A stretch of DNA of 64,000 nucleotides from Crocinitomix algicola (GTDB lineage Bacteria; Bacteroidota; Bacteroidia; Flavobacteriales_D; Crocinitomicaceae), in contig NZ_LYPF02000012.1 of assembly GCF_001661595.2 (NCBI RefSeq), forward strand, positions 124,001 to 188,000, in the 5' to 3' direction. This document shows, piece by piece, positions 1 to 9,624 of the stretch (position 1 is the first letter of the stretch; each line of letters begins with the position of its first letter). A program made the position numbers and the translations under genes. Under the pieces are notes generated by a model. It was not told where the DNA came from and did no database searches. It saw only the letters and a program-made list of their open reading frames with translations.

Positions 1-1
1 A

Positions 2-370
2 CTATATCAATTGCATGAAAGAGAGGGGAACACTAATGAATTAAACCGTAGATTTAGTCCAAGAGAGCTATTGTCAATTCGATTATTCGATACAAGAAAT
101 CTCCAAAATGGCATTCAAAGATTAAAAAAACAGAGTTTATTAAAGCAAGAAGGTGGACTTTATTTTTTGACCAGTCAAGGAGCTAAAGAAAGTAAGAGAA
201 TCGTTCGTCTGCATCGTTTGTGGGAGCAATATTTGTTAAAAAGAACTCAGATAGACGCATACCATGTCCATTCAGGAGCAGAAGCGATTGAACATATATT
301 GTCTCCCGAAATTGAAAAAGAATTAATACGCGAATTAGGAATTAGTGGAATACCAGAAGAAGACTTTTAG
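2..370 (+). CDS. C-terminal DtxR/MntR-like metal-sensing domain (5'-truncated gene)
   Basis: The reading frame is open to the left edge, so the true start lies outside the window. The visible ~122 residues carry a winged-helix-like stretch followed by a segment matching the metal-binding/dimerisation domain of DtxR/MntR repressors: HRLWEQYLL, then HVHSGAEAIEHIL with conserved His and Glu. The stop codon directly abuts the ATG of the next permease gene. In many Bacteroidota this domain is the tail of a metal ABC permease; whether that holds here, or it is a free-standing regulator, cannot be decided from the visible part. Either way it probably senses Mn or Fe for the transporter operon. Confidence 0.7.
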   Translation, partial: LYQLHEREGNTNELNRRFSPRELLSIRLFDTRNLQNGIQRLKKQSLLKQEGGLYFLTSQGAKESKRIVRLHRLWEQYLLKRTQIDAYHVHSGAEAIEHILSPEIEKELIRELGISGIPEEDF

Positions 371-1231
371 ATGAACGATTTTTGGATTATATTTACCGCA
401 TCATTAGTAGCGATAAATGCAGCTCTTTTAGGTTGTTTTCTTGTATTGAGGAAAATGGCCATGGTTGGGGATGCCATATCTCATGCTGTCTTGCCGGGAA
501 TTGTAGTCGCTTATTTTTTTAGTGGAGACAAAACTTCGGGTTTATTGCTTTTTGGTGCCACATTAACAGGGGTTATTGCTTCTGCAATTATCGACTTCTT
601 ATCTAGGAAAGCTAAAATTCAGGGCGATGCATCCATTGGAATTACCTATACCTTGCTTTTTGCTTTGGGAATGATTATGATTGCATCTGGGGGTGGCAAT
701 AATGTAGATTTAGATATGAATTGCGTGCTATATGGGGATATAGCTACCATAAATTTAGACAAAGTAATTGTCGATGGGAACCTCTATATTGGCCCCTATG
801 CATTTTATGTTGAATTGGTAGCTTTTTTTATTATTCTTATTGTTTTATTGGTTGGTTTTAAAGGGTTTAAGTTGATTTCTTTTAATGAGGATTTTGCCAA
901 ATCTCTAGGTATAAATACGGGTATTTGGCATTACCTAATGATGGGACTAGTCGCGCTAACAACTGTGGTTGGTTTTGAGGTGGTTGGTGCTGTTTTAGTC
1001 GTTGGTTTTTTGATTATACCACCGGCAACTGCTCAACTAATTGTAAATCAACTAAAAAACATGCTAATCGTAGCAGTAGCCTTTGGTGTAGGAGCGGTTA
1101 TTATAGGTTTTTATGTAGCGTCTTGGTTTAATGTGAGTTATACTGGGGGAATGATTTTAGTTGCAGGAATTAACTTCTTTATCGTACTTTTTTTATCAAA
1201 TTTTAGCAAAAAATTGAAACTGAAAGCTTAA
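371..1231 (+). CDS. Metal ABC transporter permease (ABC-3 / ZnuB-MntC-TroD family)
   Basis: A 286-aa integral membrane protein with about eight hydrophobic segments. It has family hallmarks: the LRKMAMVGDAISHAVLPG stretch near residue 30 and GFEVVGAVLVVGFLIIPPATA near residue 205. It would form the transmembrane channel for Mn, Fe or Zn import together with an ATPase and a binding protein encoded upstream, outside the window. There is no gap after the preceding DtxR-like domain gene, so the two are surely co-transcribed. An insert around residues 115-140 (an LDMNCVLYGDI stretch) lies between membrane segments. The exact metal cannot be read from the sequence. Confidence 0.9.
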   Translation: MNDFWIIFTASLVAINAALLGCFLVLRKMAMVGDAISHAVLPGIVVAYFFSGDKTSGLLLFGATLTGVIASAIIDFLSRKAKIQGDASIGITYTLLFALGMIMIASGGGNNVDLDMNCVLYGDIATINLDKVIVDGNLYIGPYAFYVELVAFFIILIVLLVGFKGFKLISFNEDFAKSLGINTGIWHYLMMGLVALTTVVGFEVVGAVLVVGFLIIPPATAQLIVNQLKNMLIVAVAFGVGAVIIGFYVASWFNVSYTGGMILVAGINFFIVLFLSNFSKKLKLKA

Positions 1232-1277
1232 ATTTAGCGTAGGTATTTTTACTTAAGAATTAAAAAGGTACAATTCC

Positions 1278-2459
1278 ATGAAAATTTTGAATCAAGCTTT
1301 GCTGATTTTTTTTTGTGCTCCCATCTACCTATCTAGTCAAATTATCAGTCAATTTACCTGGGAAAGTGATCCAGTAACGAATGCAGATATTGGTCCCAAT
1401 GGAACAAGTGTAAGTCCTTCTGCCATTTCGGATATTAATGGTGCTGGCGGAACAAATGGATTAAATCCAGGGTTACCTAAAAGAGACATTGAATTATTTA
1501 TTCCCGGTAGTCCTACCTTTGATGTTGAAGGTATTGATATTAGTTTTGATTTTCAACGTGATGAATCGGTCGCTCAGTTTTTTGAACGTTCGCCGAGTCT
1601 TTCCATAAATGGCTCTGCCAATTTATCGGTGACTTATAGAGTTGATGATGGAGCAGGGGGGTATACTACCGTCTCTTCAGGAAGTGTTTATTCGATACCA
1701 AATGACAATACGTTTAGAACCTATCGATTTTATTATTTACCCGATACAGGCGAAGGAGTCATCATGGTAAACGGAGTAGAGGTATGGTCGAATGATGGTC
1801 CTGATGGAAGGAACTTATACTGGACTGGAGCGGGAGACGTTCAGGTTGGCAATGATATGGATGGATCTGGGTCAAATAGAACAACCTTGGATAATTTGAC
1901 GGTGGCTCGAGTTATAGGATCTCCTTTACCAATCGAATTGATTGCTTTTAACGCAATTCTCTCTGAAACAGCAACCCCAATTGTAACTTGCTCTTGGATT
2001 ACGTTATCTGAAACAGAAAACGATTATTTTATTTTAGAACGGTCGATTGATGGTAAACACTGGAATCAATTAGCGAAGATTGATGGAGCCGGAAATTCGA
2101 ATGAAAAGATTGAATACAGCTATATTGATGAAAAGCCCATGAAAGGTGTTTCTTATTATCGCTTATCGCAGGTTGATTTTGATGGAAGTCTAAATGTTAA
2201 AGATATTCGATCCGTCAATAATGATCAATCTTCATTTAAATTATATCCTAATCCGAGTTATGATTTTGTTCAAATCGAATTAAAAGAAAATAAAGGATCA
2301 ACGATTGTTCAAATTTTCAATCCTTTAGGACAAATCGTTTATCAAGAAGAGGTGTCACCAACTATGACCAACTTGTTAACGGTTAATTTGAGTAGCTTTA
2401 AAGCTGGTGTATACTCCGTCTTGGTAGACGGAGAGATACAACAACTTATTGTAAATTAG
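1278..2459 (+). CDS. Secreted protein with type IX secretion (Por) C-terminal sorting domain
   Basis: This 393-aa protein has a signal peptide of about 20 residues (ending near YLSSQ). A jelly-roll/concanavalin-like region follows (about residues 60-210, with FRTYRFYYLPDTGEGVIMVNG and a repeated pattern of small polar residues). Next comes the spacer typical of Bacteroidota secreted proteins, beginning LPIELIAFNA (about 217) with FILERSIDGKHW and YYRLSQVDFDG. The last ~75 residues are a type A sorting domain starting FKLYPNPS and ending in a short basic-free tail. It should be exported to the cell surface by the type IX system. The ligand or substrate is unknown. It overlaps the convergent aldo/keto reductase gene by 4 bp. 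Confidence 0.85.
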   Translation: MKILNQALLIFFCAPIYLSSQIISQFTWESDPVTNADIGPNGTSVSPSAISDINGAGGTNGLNPGLPKRDIELFIPGSPTFDVEGIDISFDFQRDESVAQFFERSPSLSINGSANLSVTYRVDDGAGGYTTVSSGSVYSIPNDNTFRTYRFYYLPDTGEGVIMVNGVEVWSNDGPDGRNLYWTGAGDVQVGNDMDGSGSNRTTLDNLTVARVIGSPLPIELIAFNAILSETATPIVTCSWITLSETENDYFILERSIDGKHWNQLAKIDGAGNSNEKIEYSYIDEKPMKGVSYYRLSQVDFDGSLNVKDIRSVNNDQSSFKLYPNPSYDFVQIELKENKGSTIVQIFNPLGQIVYQEEVSPTMTNLLTVNLSSFKAGVYSVLVDGEIQQLIVN

Positions 2460-3451
2460 TAGGTTGGTTTTTCTGGTTTATTATTCAGAATCAATTCGAT
2501 CTGTTCTAAAACATCATTAGTGAGCTTATCTTTAGCCGCAATGGCCTTAAAGTTTTCGGATAACTGACTCAATTTAGATGCCCCTAACATTACAGTGCTT
2601 ACATGTTGATTTTTTAAGCACCAAGCTATCGCTAATACCGGTAGCGATAAATCAAGTTCTTCCGCAAGTTTCCCCAATTTTTCTACACGTTTTAAGTTCT
2701 CTTCAGTAATGTTCTTTTCTCTAAGCCATTCTAATTCTTGTAAGCTTAAACGCGTGTCATTAGGGTCTTGGGCTGAATTGTATTTTCCAGTTAAAACACC
2801 AGACGCTAAAGGAGACCAGATTGTCGTTCCTAAACCAACAGTTTTATAGATTTGGTCAAACTCCACCTCTACCTTATTTCTATGCAGCATATTGTATTGC
2901 GGTTGTTCCATTGTTGGCCCAATTAAATTATTTTGCCTAGCAATCATATGCGCCTCCATAATTTCCTGAGCACTCCATTCAGATGTTCCCCAATACAATA
3001 TTTTACCCTGTGTAATTAAATTATGCATACTCCACACAGTTTCTTCAATCGGAGTGGATTTGTCGGGACGATGGCAAAAATATAAATCGAGATACTCCAC
3101 ATTTAGTCTTTTCAATGCTTGGTGACAAGCTTCAACAATATGCTTGCGATTTAGTCCTTTTTGTGTGGGTTTCGAATCTTTTAATCCATTCACACCAAAA
3201 AATACTTTACTGGATACAATATAACTGTCTCTTGACCATCCTGACTGTTTTAGAATTTCTCCCATAACTTTTTCTGATGCCCCATTCGCATAAATTTCAG
3301 CATTATCAAAGAAATTTACCCCATTATCATAGGCCAAATACATGAGTTCCTTAGCAATATTATCGCCAATTTGTTTCCCAAAAGTTAACCAACTCCCTAG
3401 GGATAATTCGCTTATTTTTAAACCTGATTTTCCTAGATTTCTATATTCCAT
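2456..3451 (-). CDS. Aldo/keto reductase, Kv-beta-subunit-like subfamily
   Basis: A 331-aa NADPH-dependent oxidoreductase of the aldo/keto reductase TIM-barrel family. The opening MEYRNLGKSGLKISELSLGSW is typical of the voltage-gated K+ channel beta-subunit/YghZ-like branch. The catalytic set is visible: Asp and Tyr in FFDNAEIYANG (about residues 46-56), Lys in SSKVFF, and His in LYFCHRPD. The cofactor-binding end includes AWCLKNQHVSTVMLGAS. It probably reduces small aldehydes or ketones; the true substrate is unknown. It stands alone, convergent with the type IX secreted protein gene. Confidence 0.88.
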   Translation of the reverse strand: MEYRNLGKSGLKISELSLGSWLTFGKQIGDNIAKELMYLAYDNGVNFFDNAEIYANGASEKVMGEILKQSGWSRDSYIVSSKVFFGVNGLKDSKPTQKGLNRKHIVEACHQALKRLNVEYLDLYFCHRPDKSTPIEETVWSMHNLITQGKILYWGTSEWSAQEIMEAHMIARQNNLIGPTMEQPQYNMLHRNKVEVEFDQIYKTVGLGTTIWSPLASGVLTGKYNSAQDPNDTRLSLQELEWLREKNITEENLKRVEKLGKLAEELDLSLPVLAIAWCLKNQHVSTVMLGASKLSQLSENFKAIAAKDKLTNDVLEQIELILNNKPEKPTY

Positions 3452-3549
3452 ACTATCAATTATCTATTTATTCACAAGATAATTCCTAACACATTGCTAT
3501 CCTAACGTTTTGGTAGGTTTAAGATTTTTTTAACTGATTCAGTGAATTT

Positions 3550-4821
3550 TTACAATTTGTTAAAGCACAAATTCTTTTTATAAAATGAAAGACTGAAACC
3601 TACTTTTTTTGTGAAGTACTGATTTAAGTCTCGACCGTCTCGAAATCCAAATGCTGTGGCAATATCATCGTAAGTTTCAGCTGATGAGGCTAAAATAATT
3701 TTAATTTGTTTGAGTCGTATTTGTTCTATAAAAGATTGCGCATTGATATCATGAGATTCAAGAAATAAATTATTGAGGTATACGGGCAAAATTTTCATTG
3801 AATCGGCATAGAATTGTAAGTTTTTTTGTTCTTGATGGTGAACGTTAACCAGTCGTTTGAAACGATTAATAATTTCTTCGTTAGTTACGTTGAAAAAATT
3901 CTTGAGAGAATTATATACTTTGCTTTGCTGGGTAATATTTTCCGGCAATTTTTCTATCAATTGTTCGATATAAACACGTGAAACAATATTTTCTTTGTCT
4001 ATATTACCATTAATTTTAAGTTTGATTTGCCCTTCTATTGCATAGGAGAATGTAAAGCCAATACCTGATTCATCTGTTCCTTTTAATATAATTTTAGCGG
4101 TTTTCTGATTCTTATTCTTCCACTCAATTTCAATAATTTCTTTTTTGTGATATTTATTGGGATCAAATGTTAGGGAGTCTCCGTTATTTTCAAATGAAGG
4201 CGTTTCGCCAAAAATTGTGTCCAATAACTGAGGAAATTGACCTAGAATTTTTTCCAGTAGCTCATCAATACTGTGATTCCTGATTTTTAAATCGTAATTA
4301 GCATAGCTAGGACTGGCAAAATTGTTTGGCTCATTTTCGGTTTGTTTTAAATGGGGATATGGGGTATAATTTGGGGTTAAATCTAGAAGGTTCATGAGTT
4401 TTATTTTTAATTCACTCAAATCACTTGTCAGAGCTGAAAATTCAATTGCCCAAAATCCTTCAAGATTATTCTCACAGCATTCGATATTAAAATAGAGTTG
4501 GTCATTTTTATAAATTGAGAAAAATGCCCTTCCACCAGAATCCATCAATCGTTCGTCCTTTGAGTGTTGACTCATAAAGTTTAAAAGATAAAAAGAACCT
4601 TGTCTCCATTCAATTTTTTTGATGTCCGTGTAAGCACAGTTTGGCGGAACAATGCGATCTTCTGGATGCCATTCTCGTTTTTCCGTTTGTTTCATTTCGC
4701 CCAAACCTATGCTGTCCTCAGTTAAAATCTCCGCATTTAAATCTTTTATTCTATTGGTGACATTTTCAAATAAATGTGCCGCCGAAACAGGAGTAAGTAA
4801 TTTAACTTTAACTTTCTTCAT
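3550..4821 (-). CDS. AraC-family transcriptional regulator with an uncharacterised N-terminal sensor region
   Basis: A 423-aa protein whose last ~100 residues form an AraC/XylS double helix-turn-helix (LPVYLNNLFLESHDINAQSFIEQIRLKQIK, then ETYDDIATAFGFRDGRDLNQYFTKKVGFS). The first ~300 residues match no domain I recognise. They contain two similar alpha/beta segments (about 60-160 and 175-290) and could be a ligand or protein sensor. There is no signal peptide or membrane segment, so it is cytoplasmic. It lies 72 bp downstream of hisIE on the same strand, but nothing shows that it controls the his genes. Its targets are unknown. Confidence 0.7.
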   Translation of the reverse strand: MKKVKVKLLTPVSAAHLFENVTNRIKDLNAEILTEDSIGLGEMKQTEKREWHPEDRIVPPNCAYTDIKKIEWRQGSFYLLNFMSQHSKDERLMDSGGRAFFSIYKNDQLYFNIECCENNLEGFWAIEFSALTSDLSELKIKLMNLLDLTPNYTPYPHLKQTENEPNNFASPSYANYDLKIRNHSIDELLEKILGQFPQLLDTIFGETPSFENNGDSLTFDPNKYHKKEIIEIEWKNKNQKTAKIILKGTDESGIGFTFSYAIEGQIKLKINGNIDKENIVSRVYIEQLIEKLPENITQQSKVYNSLKNFFNVTNEEIINRFKRLVNVHHQEQKNLQFYADSMKILPVYLNNLFLESHDINAQSFIEQIRLKQIKIILASSAETYDDIATAFGFRDGRDLNQYFTKKVGFSLSFYKKNLCFNKL

Positions 4822-4893
4822 CAGGTAATTGGATATTAGGTGTTACGCTAAACTTAATCAAAAAGTCTTAAGTAAGAAAACGAATAAGGTCGA

Positions 4894-5487
4894 TTATTTA
4901 ACTTTACTTCTGTCTTTTAAAATTTGCTCTATTGCTTTCAAGTTGGTGTTTTTAGCTCTTAGCAGCAAGAGAAAGTGATACATTAAATCAGCGGCTTCAT
5001 TTTTGAATAATGTCAGATTATCATCTTTGGCTTCAATGACTAGTTCCACAGCCTCTTCACCAACTTTTTGAGCAATTTTATTTATGCCTTTTTCGTAAAG
5101 TTCGTAAGAATAGGAGTTCCTTGCTTTTTCATTTATTCGTTCATCAATTTTCGATTCTAATTCATACAAAAAGCCCTTTGCTGATCTCAAATCAAAACAA
5201 GAATTAGTGCCATTGTGACAAGTTGGTCCTTTTGGAAAGGTTAAAATTAATAGCGTATCCGAATCACAATCAAATTTAATCTCAGCAACTCTGAGTACAT
5301 TCCCCGAAGACTCTCCTTTTGTCCATAATCGTTTTTTTGAACGACTATAGAACGTTACAATTTTATCTTCTATTGTTTTTTTTAAAGCCTCTTCATTCAT
5401 GTATCCAAGCATTAAAACCTGAAGACTTAGTTGGTGTTGAATTATGACAGGAATAAGGCCGTTTCCTTTTTCAAAATTTAAGTTCAT
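4894..5487 (-). CDS. hisI: Bifunctional phosphoribosyl-AMP cyclohydrolase / phosphoribosyl-ATP pyrophosphatase
   Basis: HisIE fusion, 197 aa, catalysing steps 2 and 3 of histidine synthesis in the cytoplasm. The N-terminal HisI part (about 1-105) shows VTFYSRSKKRLWTKGESSG and the zinc/magnesium ligand cluster around CDSDTLL and GPTCHNGTNSCF. The C-terminal HisE part (about 110-197) shows KVGEEAVELVIEAK with its acidic active-site residues and LMYHFLLLL. It is the last gene of the operon, and its start overlaps the hisF stop by 4 bp (ATGA), so translation is likely coupled. Confidence 0.97.
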   Translation of the reverse strand: MNLNFEKGNGLIPVIIQHQLSLQVLMLGYMNEEALKKTIEDKIVTFYSRSKKRLWTKGESSGNVLRVAEIKFDCDSDTLLILTFPKGPTCHNGTNSCFDLRSAKGFLYELESKIDERINEKARNSYSYELYEKGINKIAQKVGEEAVELVIEAKDDNLTLFKNEAADLMYHFLLLLRAKNTNLKAIEQILKDRSKVK

Positions 5488-6236
5488 CTTATCGGGATTT
5501 TTTCAGTTTTTAAATAGGTTTTTAATTGAGGAATTTTAATTTCCTCAAAATGGAAGACGCTTGCAGCTAAAGCTCCAGTAACATTTGTATTAGCGAAGAT
5601 TTGTTTGAAATGAACTTGCTTTCCTGCTCCACCAGAAGCAATTACCGGAATGTTAACTTGACTGGATATCTTTTTCAAGTAATCAACTTCAAAGCCCTCT
5701 TTTGTACCATCTTTGTCCATTGCTGTAATTAATAGTTCACCTGCTCCAAGATTTTCCACTTTTCTAGCCCAATTAATCGGATTTAGATCAGTCTTTTTTG
5801 TCCCTCCATAGGTATAAACAAACCATTGGTTTTCTGTTTTTTTTATATCTATAGCTACTACTACAGCCTGCCTACCAAAAGTTTGGGCAATTTTATTAAT
5901 CAATGTTGGCGTATTTACCGCAGCTGTATTTAGACAAATTTTATCAGCACCTGATTTTATAATTTCTTCAGCACTTTCCAACTCGTTTATCCCACCGCCA
6001 ACAGTAAAAGGTATATTAATGTGTTTTGCAATTTTTTTGACAAGTGGAACCAGTGTTTTTCTTTTTTCGATACTCGCTGAAATATCTAAGAATACTAATT
6101 CATCAGCATGATCATCAACATATTTTTTTGCTAATACGATGGGGTCACCTGCATCTTTTAAATGATTAAAATTGACGCCTTTTACGGTTCTTCCGTCTTT
6201 GATATCTAAGCACGGTATAATTCTATTTTTTAACAT
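5484..6236 (-). CDS. hisF: Imidazole glycerol phosphate synthase cyclase subunit
   Basis: A 250-aa (beta/alpha)8 barrel. The opening MLKNRIIPCLDIKDGRTVKG carries the catalytic Asp (residue 11). The barrel phosphate-binding loops are present (TVGGGI near 80, and IASGGAG near 200), as is the second catalytic region TAMDKDGTKEG. With HisH it converts PRFAR to imidazole glycerol phosphate and AICAR, using ammonia from glutamine. It overlaps hisA by 14 bp upstream and hisIE by 4 bp downstream, so it is tightly embedded in the operon. Confidence 0.98.
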   Translation of the reverse strand: MLKNRIIPCLDIKDGRTVKGVNFNHLKDAGDPIVLAKKYVDDHADELVFLDISASIEKRKTLVPLVKKIAKHINIPFTVGGGINELESAEEIIKSGADKICLNTAAVNTPTLINKIAQTFGRQAVVVAIDIKKTENQWFVYTYGGTKKTDLNPINWARKVENLGAGELLITAMDKDGTKEGFEVDYLKKISSQVNIPVIASGGAGKQVHFKQIFANTNVTGALAASVFHFEEIKIPQLKTYLKTEKIPIR

Positions 6237-6942
6237 ATTCTGCTAATTCTTTGAGTGTGATTCGTTCTTCGTAGAGCGCTTTTCCAATAATGACTCCCGC
6301 GCATCCAATTGCTTCTAATTCAAAAAGGTTTTTAATTGAGTTGACTCCGCCGCTTGCAATTAATGCTACATCCGTTTTAGCAATAATTTCTTCATATAAG
6401 CTAATCGCACTACCATTTAGCATTCCGTCTTGTTCTATGTCGGTACAAATGACTTCTTTGATTCCTTTTGTTTGATAGTGTTCTATAAATTCTATAACAT
6501 CAATATCAGCGACTGTTTTCCATCCCATTGTGGCGATTTTTCTATTCTTGCAATCCGCACCTAAAATGATTCGTTCCGTTCCATATCTCGAAATCCAACC
6601 TTCAAATTCTTCTGGTTTATGCACCGCTACACTTCCACAAGAAACTTGGTTCGCTCCCGCATTGAATGCCAATTCTAAGTCATTAATCGTTTTTATCCCT
6701 CCGCCAAAATCAACCTTTAAACTGGTTTCTTCGCAAATTGTAGCGAGTATTTCAAGATTTATAATTTGCTGCGTTTTTGCACCGTCCAAATCGACTAAAT
6801 GAAGATGTTCAATTCCTGAGTCTTCAATTTTTTTGGCGATTTCTACAGGTGATTTGGAGTAGATTTTTTTCCGTTTATAGTTCCCTTTTTCAAGTCGAAC
6901 GCATTGACCATTGATGATGTCTATAGCTGGTATTATTTTCAT
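6223..6942 (-). CDS. hisA: ProFAR isomerase
   Basis: This 239-aa (beta/alpha)8 barrel is a paralogue of HisF. It starts [20 protein letters not shown] with the general-base Asp at residue 8. The phosphate loops VDFGGGI and IASGGVN and the central TDIEQDGMLNG motif mark the ProFAR isomerase. It opens the ring of ProFAR to PRFAR, step 4 of histidine synthesis. Its ATG overlaps the hisH stop by 4 bp. Length and motifs are normal for the family. Confidence 0.98.
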   Translation of the reverse strand: MKIIPAIDIINGQCVRLEKGNYKRKKIYSKSPVEIAKKIEDSGIEHLHLVDLDGAKTQQIINLEILATICEETSLKVDFGGGIKTINDLELAFNAGANQVSCGSVAVHKPEEFEGWISRYGTERIILGADCKNRKIATMGWKTVADIDVIEFIEHYQTKGIKEVICTDIEQDGMLNGSAISLYEEIIAKTDVALIASGGVNSIKNLFELEAIGCAGVIIGKALYEERITLKELAEYVKK

Positions 6943-7517
6943 AATTCGAGAAAATTTTTAAGAAGTTGTTCTCCAGTTGATCCTGATTTTTCAGGGTGGA
7001 ATTGTGTGGCATGATAGTTTTCATTCTTTAATACCGCGCTAAACGGAAGAATATAGTTTGATTCGGCAATCGTATGCTCACAAATTGAAGCATAAAAGCT
7101 ATGAACAAAATAGAAATCGTCTTCGGATTCAATGTTTGATAAGAATTTTACAGGTTGTTTTTTAATCGAATTCCAACCAACATGAGGCACTTTTCGCAAA
7201 GCTGGAAATATATGAACATTAGTGTCAAAAATACCTAAGCCAGGCGTATCACCTTCTTCGCTATTTTTGCAGAGGAGTTGAAGACCTAAACAAATCCCTA
7301 AAAATGGTTGATTGATACGTAAAATAATTTCATCTAAACCTTTTTGTTTTAAGTTTCGCATGGCAGAACTGGCCTCACCAACGCCTGGTAGAATTACCTT
7401 TGAAGCGTTGAGTATCTCCGCAGGGTTGTTTGTCACAATACTCTCACAGTTCAGACGCCATAAAGCGTTTTGGACGGATACTGTATTCCCCGCATTATAA
7501 TTGATGATTGCTATCAT
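6939..7517 (-). CDS. hisH: Imidazole glycerol phosphate synthase glutamine amidotransferase subunit
   Basis: A 192-aa class I glutamine amidotransferase. The nucleophile elbow [11 protein letters not shown] (Cys near residue 77) and the [10 protein letters not shown] stretch near 170 supply the Cys-His-Glu triad. [19 protein letters not shown] at the start is typical of HisH. It releases ammonia from glutamine and passes it through the HisF barrel. It overlaps hisB and hisA by 4 bp on either side, so the two subunits of the synthase are made from neighbouring frames, with only hisA between them. Confidence 0.97.
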   Translation of the reverse strand: MIAIINYNAGNTVSVQNALWRLNCESIVTNNPAEILNASKVILPGVGEASSAMRNLKQKGLDEIILRINQPFLGICLGLQLLCKNSEEGDTPGLGIFDTNVHIFPALRKVPHVGWNSIKKQPVKFLSNIESEDDFYFVHSFYASICEHTIAESNYILPFSAVLKNENYHATQFHPEKSGSTGEQLLKNFLEL

Positions 7518-8602
7518 AACATTCCTTTTGTAGTAGGTAATAAATTAGTGTTGTTCTTTTGAATTGCCATCTTTAGCGCTTTAGCAAACGCCTTAAATAC
7601 GGCTTCGATTTTGTGATGTTCATTTTCGCCATCAACCTTAATATTTAAATTGCAGAGTGCTGCATCTGAAAAAGATTTAAAAAAATGCGAGAACATTTCA
7701 GTGGGCATATCACCAATTTTTTCCCGTTTAAATTCTCCTTCCCAAACGAGTTGTGGTCGCCCACTAAAGTCGATAGCTACTTGAGCTAATGACTCGTCCA
7801 TAGGGAGTAGAAAACCGTATCTTTCAATACCTTTTTTACTACCTAAGGCTTTATTAATCGCTTCACCTAAACATAATCCAACGTCTTCAATCGTATGATG
7901 TTCATCCACTTGTAAATCCCCGGTTACGTTTAGTTTTAGCGTGATTGAACCATGTTTAGTTATTTGTTCAAGCATATGATCAAAAAATCCTAAACCAGTG
8001 TTTATAGTAGAAGGGGTAGAACTATCAAGTATGAGGTCTAAATTTATAGTTGTTTCATTGGTTTTTCTGGAGACGCTAGCTTGCCTTGGTCTTGACTTTA
8101 GAAATTCATAAATTGCTCGCCATTTTTTTGTTGCGAGTACTGCGTTTTTATGATAATCTCCAATAAATATTCCCTGTGCGTTTAAGTTTAAGGCAAGCTG
8201 AATATCGCTGTCTCTATCGCCAATTACAAATGATTTACTAAGGTCGTAATTACCATAAATATATTTGCTTAACAACCCTGTATTTGGCTTTCTGGTGGGT
8301 AGGTTGTCTGCTTCAAAGCTTTTATCAATTAGTATTTCAGAAAAAAGTATACCTTCATTTTTAAAAGCTTGAACGATTTTATTGTGAGCGGGTAAAAAGT
8401 CTTCTTCGGGAAAAGCGGGCGTTCCTAATCCATCTTGATTAGTGACCATTACCAATTCATAATCCAATTCTTGATATATTCTTGATAGCCAGCTAAAAAC
8501 ACCAGGGTAGAATTCTAATTTTTCAAGACTATCTAGTTGATAATCATTAGGTGGTTCGATAACAACTGTTCCGTCTCTATCGATAAAAAGTACTTTTTTC
8601 AT
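7514..8602 (-). CDS. hisB: Bifunctional histidinol-phosphatase / imidazoleglycerol-phosphate dehydratase
   Basis: HisB fusion of about 362 aa. I chose the ATG at 8600-8602 ([14 protein letters not shown]) because it places the HAD-phosphatase DxD motif at residues 9-11 as usual and gives a 4-bp ATGA overlap with hisC; an open frame extends 69 bp further up, but inside hisC. The N-terminal half (1-165) is the HAD-type histidinol phosphatase. The C-terminal half (about 170-362) is the dehydratase, with manganese-binding histidines in [11 protein letters not shown] and in [19 protein letters not shown]. It carries out steps 6 and 8 of the pathway. Confidence 0.96.
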   Translation of the reverse strand: MKKVLFIDRDGTVVIEPPNDYQLDSLEKLEFYPGVFSWLSRIYQELDYELVMVTNQDGLGTPAFPEEDFLPAHNKIVQAFKNEGILFSEILIDKSFEADNLPTRKPNTGLLSKYIYGNYDLSKSFVIGDRDSDIQLALNLNAQGIFIGDYHKNAVLATKKWRAIYEFLKSRPRQASVSRKTNETTINLDLILDSSTPSTINTGLGFFDHMLEQITKHGSITLKLNVTGDLQVDEHHTIEDVGLCLGEAINKALGSKKGIERYGFLLPMDESLAQVAIDFSGRPQLVWEGEFKREKIGDMPTEMFSHFFKSFSDAALCNLNIKVDGENEHHKIEAVFKAFAKALKMAIQKNNTNLLPTTKGML

Positions 8603-9624
8603 TGTAATTCTTTTAAAGTGTGAATGAGTGTTTGATTTTCTTTCGGTGTCCCAATACTCACGCGGAGACAATTTGAAATCTGTGTATTTCTATTTCTTAA
8701 AATGATTCCTAATTCAAGTAATTGTTGATAACGTAAATCGGCATTATCCACTTCAATAAGTAAAAAGTTCGATGCAGAAGGGTAGACCTTTTTTACAATT
8801 TTTACAGCTGAAAGTGCTAAAGTCAAGTATTTTCGCTCCTGAATGATAGTGGCTATATTTTGCTCTATTTGATCAGCTCGGTTTAAGCCTTCTAATGCTA
8901 AATTTTGATTGACATTGCTGATGTTGTAAGGTGGTTTAATTTTGTTTAAATAGTTGATTAATTTAGGATTTGAATAAGCAACACCTATTCTTAAACTTGC
9001 CATTCCCCATGCTTTACTGAGGGTTTGAAGAATGATTAACCGATCAAAATTTCGTAAGAATTCGAGGCAAGAATTTTCAGATGAAAAATCAATATACGCT
9101 TCGTCAATTACAATCAACCCTCTGAAATTATTGAGTAGTTTTAAGATTGTTTCCTTGGGTATATTGTTCCCACTAGGGTTGTTAGGCGAACAAATGAATA
9201 TGACTTTTAGAGCAGGGTTTTGTAGAAGAGGTTCCACTTTCTGATAATCAATTTCAAAATCACAATTCAACGGAATTTTAATGGAAGAAACATTGTTTAA
9301 TGAAGCGGTAACTTCATACATTCCATAAGTAGGAGGGAAGAGCATTATTTTGTCCAGTCCAGGCTCAGCAACAAGTCGTATGATCAGGTCAATAATTTCA
9401 TCAGAACCATTTCCTATAAATACTTGATTTTCGCTCACTTGTTTGTATTTGGCAAGCCTTTTTTTTAATATATTTTGATTCGGGTCAGGATACCTGTTAA
9501 ACTGACCAAAAGGACTTTCGTTTGCATCCAAATACAAATCTGCCTTTCCATTAAACTCTTCTCTTGCATTGGTATAGGCCTTCATTAATTTAATATTCGG
9601 CCGAATTAAATCTTCAATTTTCAT
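8599..9624 (-). CDS. hisC: Histidinol-phosphate aminotransferase
   Basis: A 341-aa fold-type I PLP enzyme. The pyridoxal Lys lies in [14 protein letters not shown] (about residue 205). NPSGNNIP and [10 protein letters not shown] (the Asp that touches the PLP nitrogen) are visible, and the C-terminal arginine is in [10 protein letters not shown]. It makes L-histidinol phosphate from imidazole acetol phosphate, step 7. It overlaps hisD and hisB by 4 bp each. Confidence 0.97.
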   Translation of the reverse strand: MKIEDLIRPNIKLMKAYTNAREEFNGKADLYLDANESPFGQFNRYPDPNQNILKKRLAKYKQVSENQVFIGNGSDEIIDLIIRLVAEPGLDKIMLFPPTYGMYEVTASLNNVSSIKIPLNCDFEIDYQKVEPLLQNPALKVIFICSPNNPSGNNIPKETILKLLNNFRGLIVIDEAYIDFSSENSCLEFLRNFDRLIILQTLSKAWGMASLRIGVAYSNPKLINYLNKIKPPYNISNVNQNLALEGLNRADQIEQNIATIIQERKYLTLALSAVKIVKKVYPSASNFLLIEVDNADLRYQQLLELGIILRNRNTQISNCLRVSIGTPKENQTLIHTLKELQ

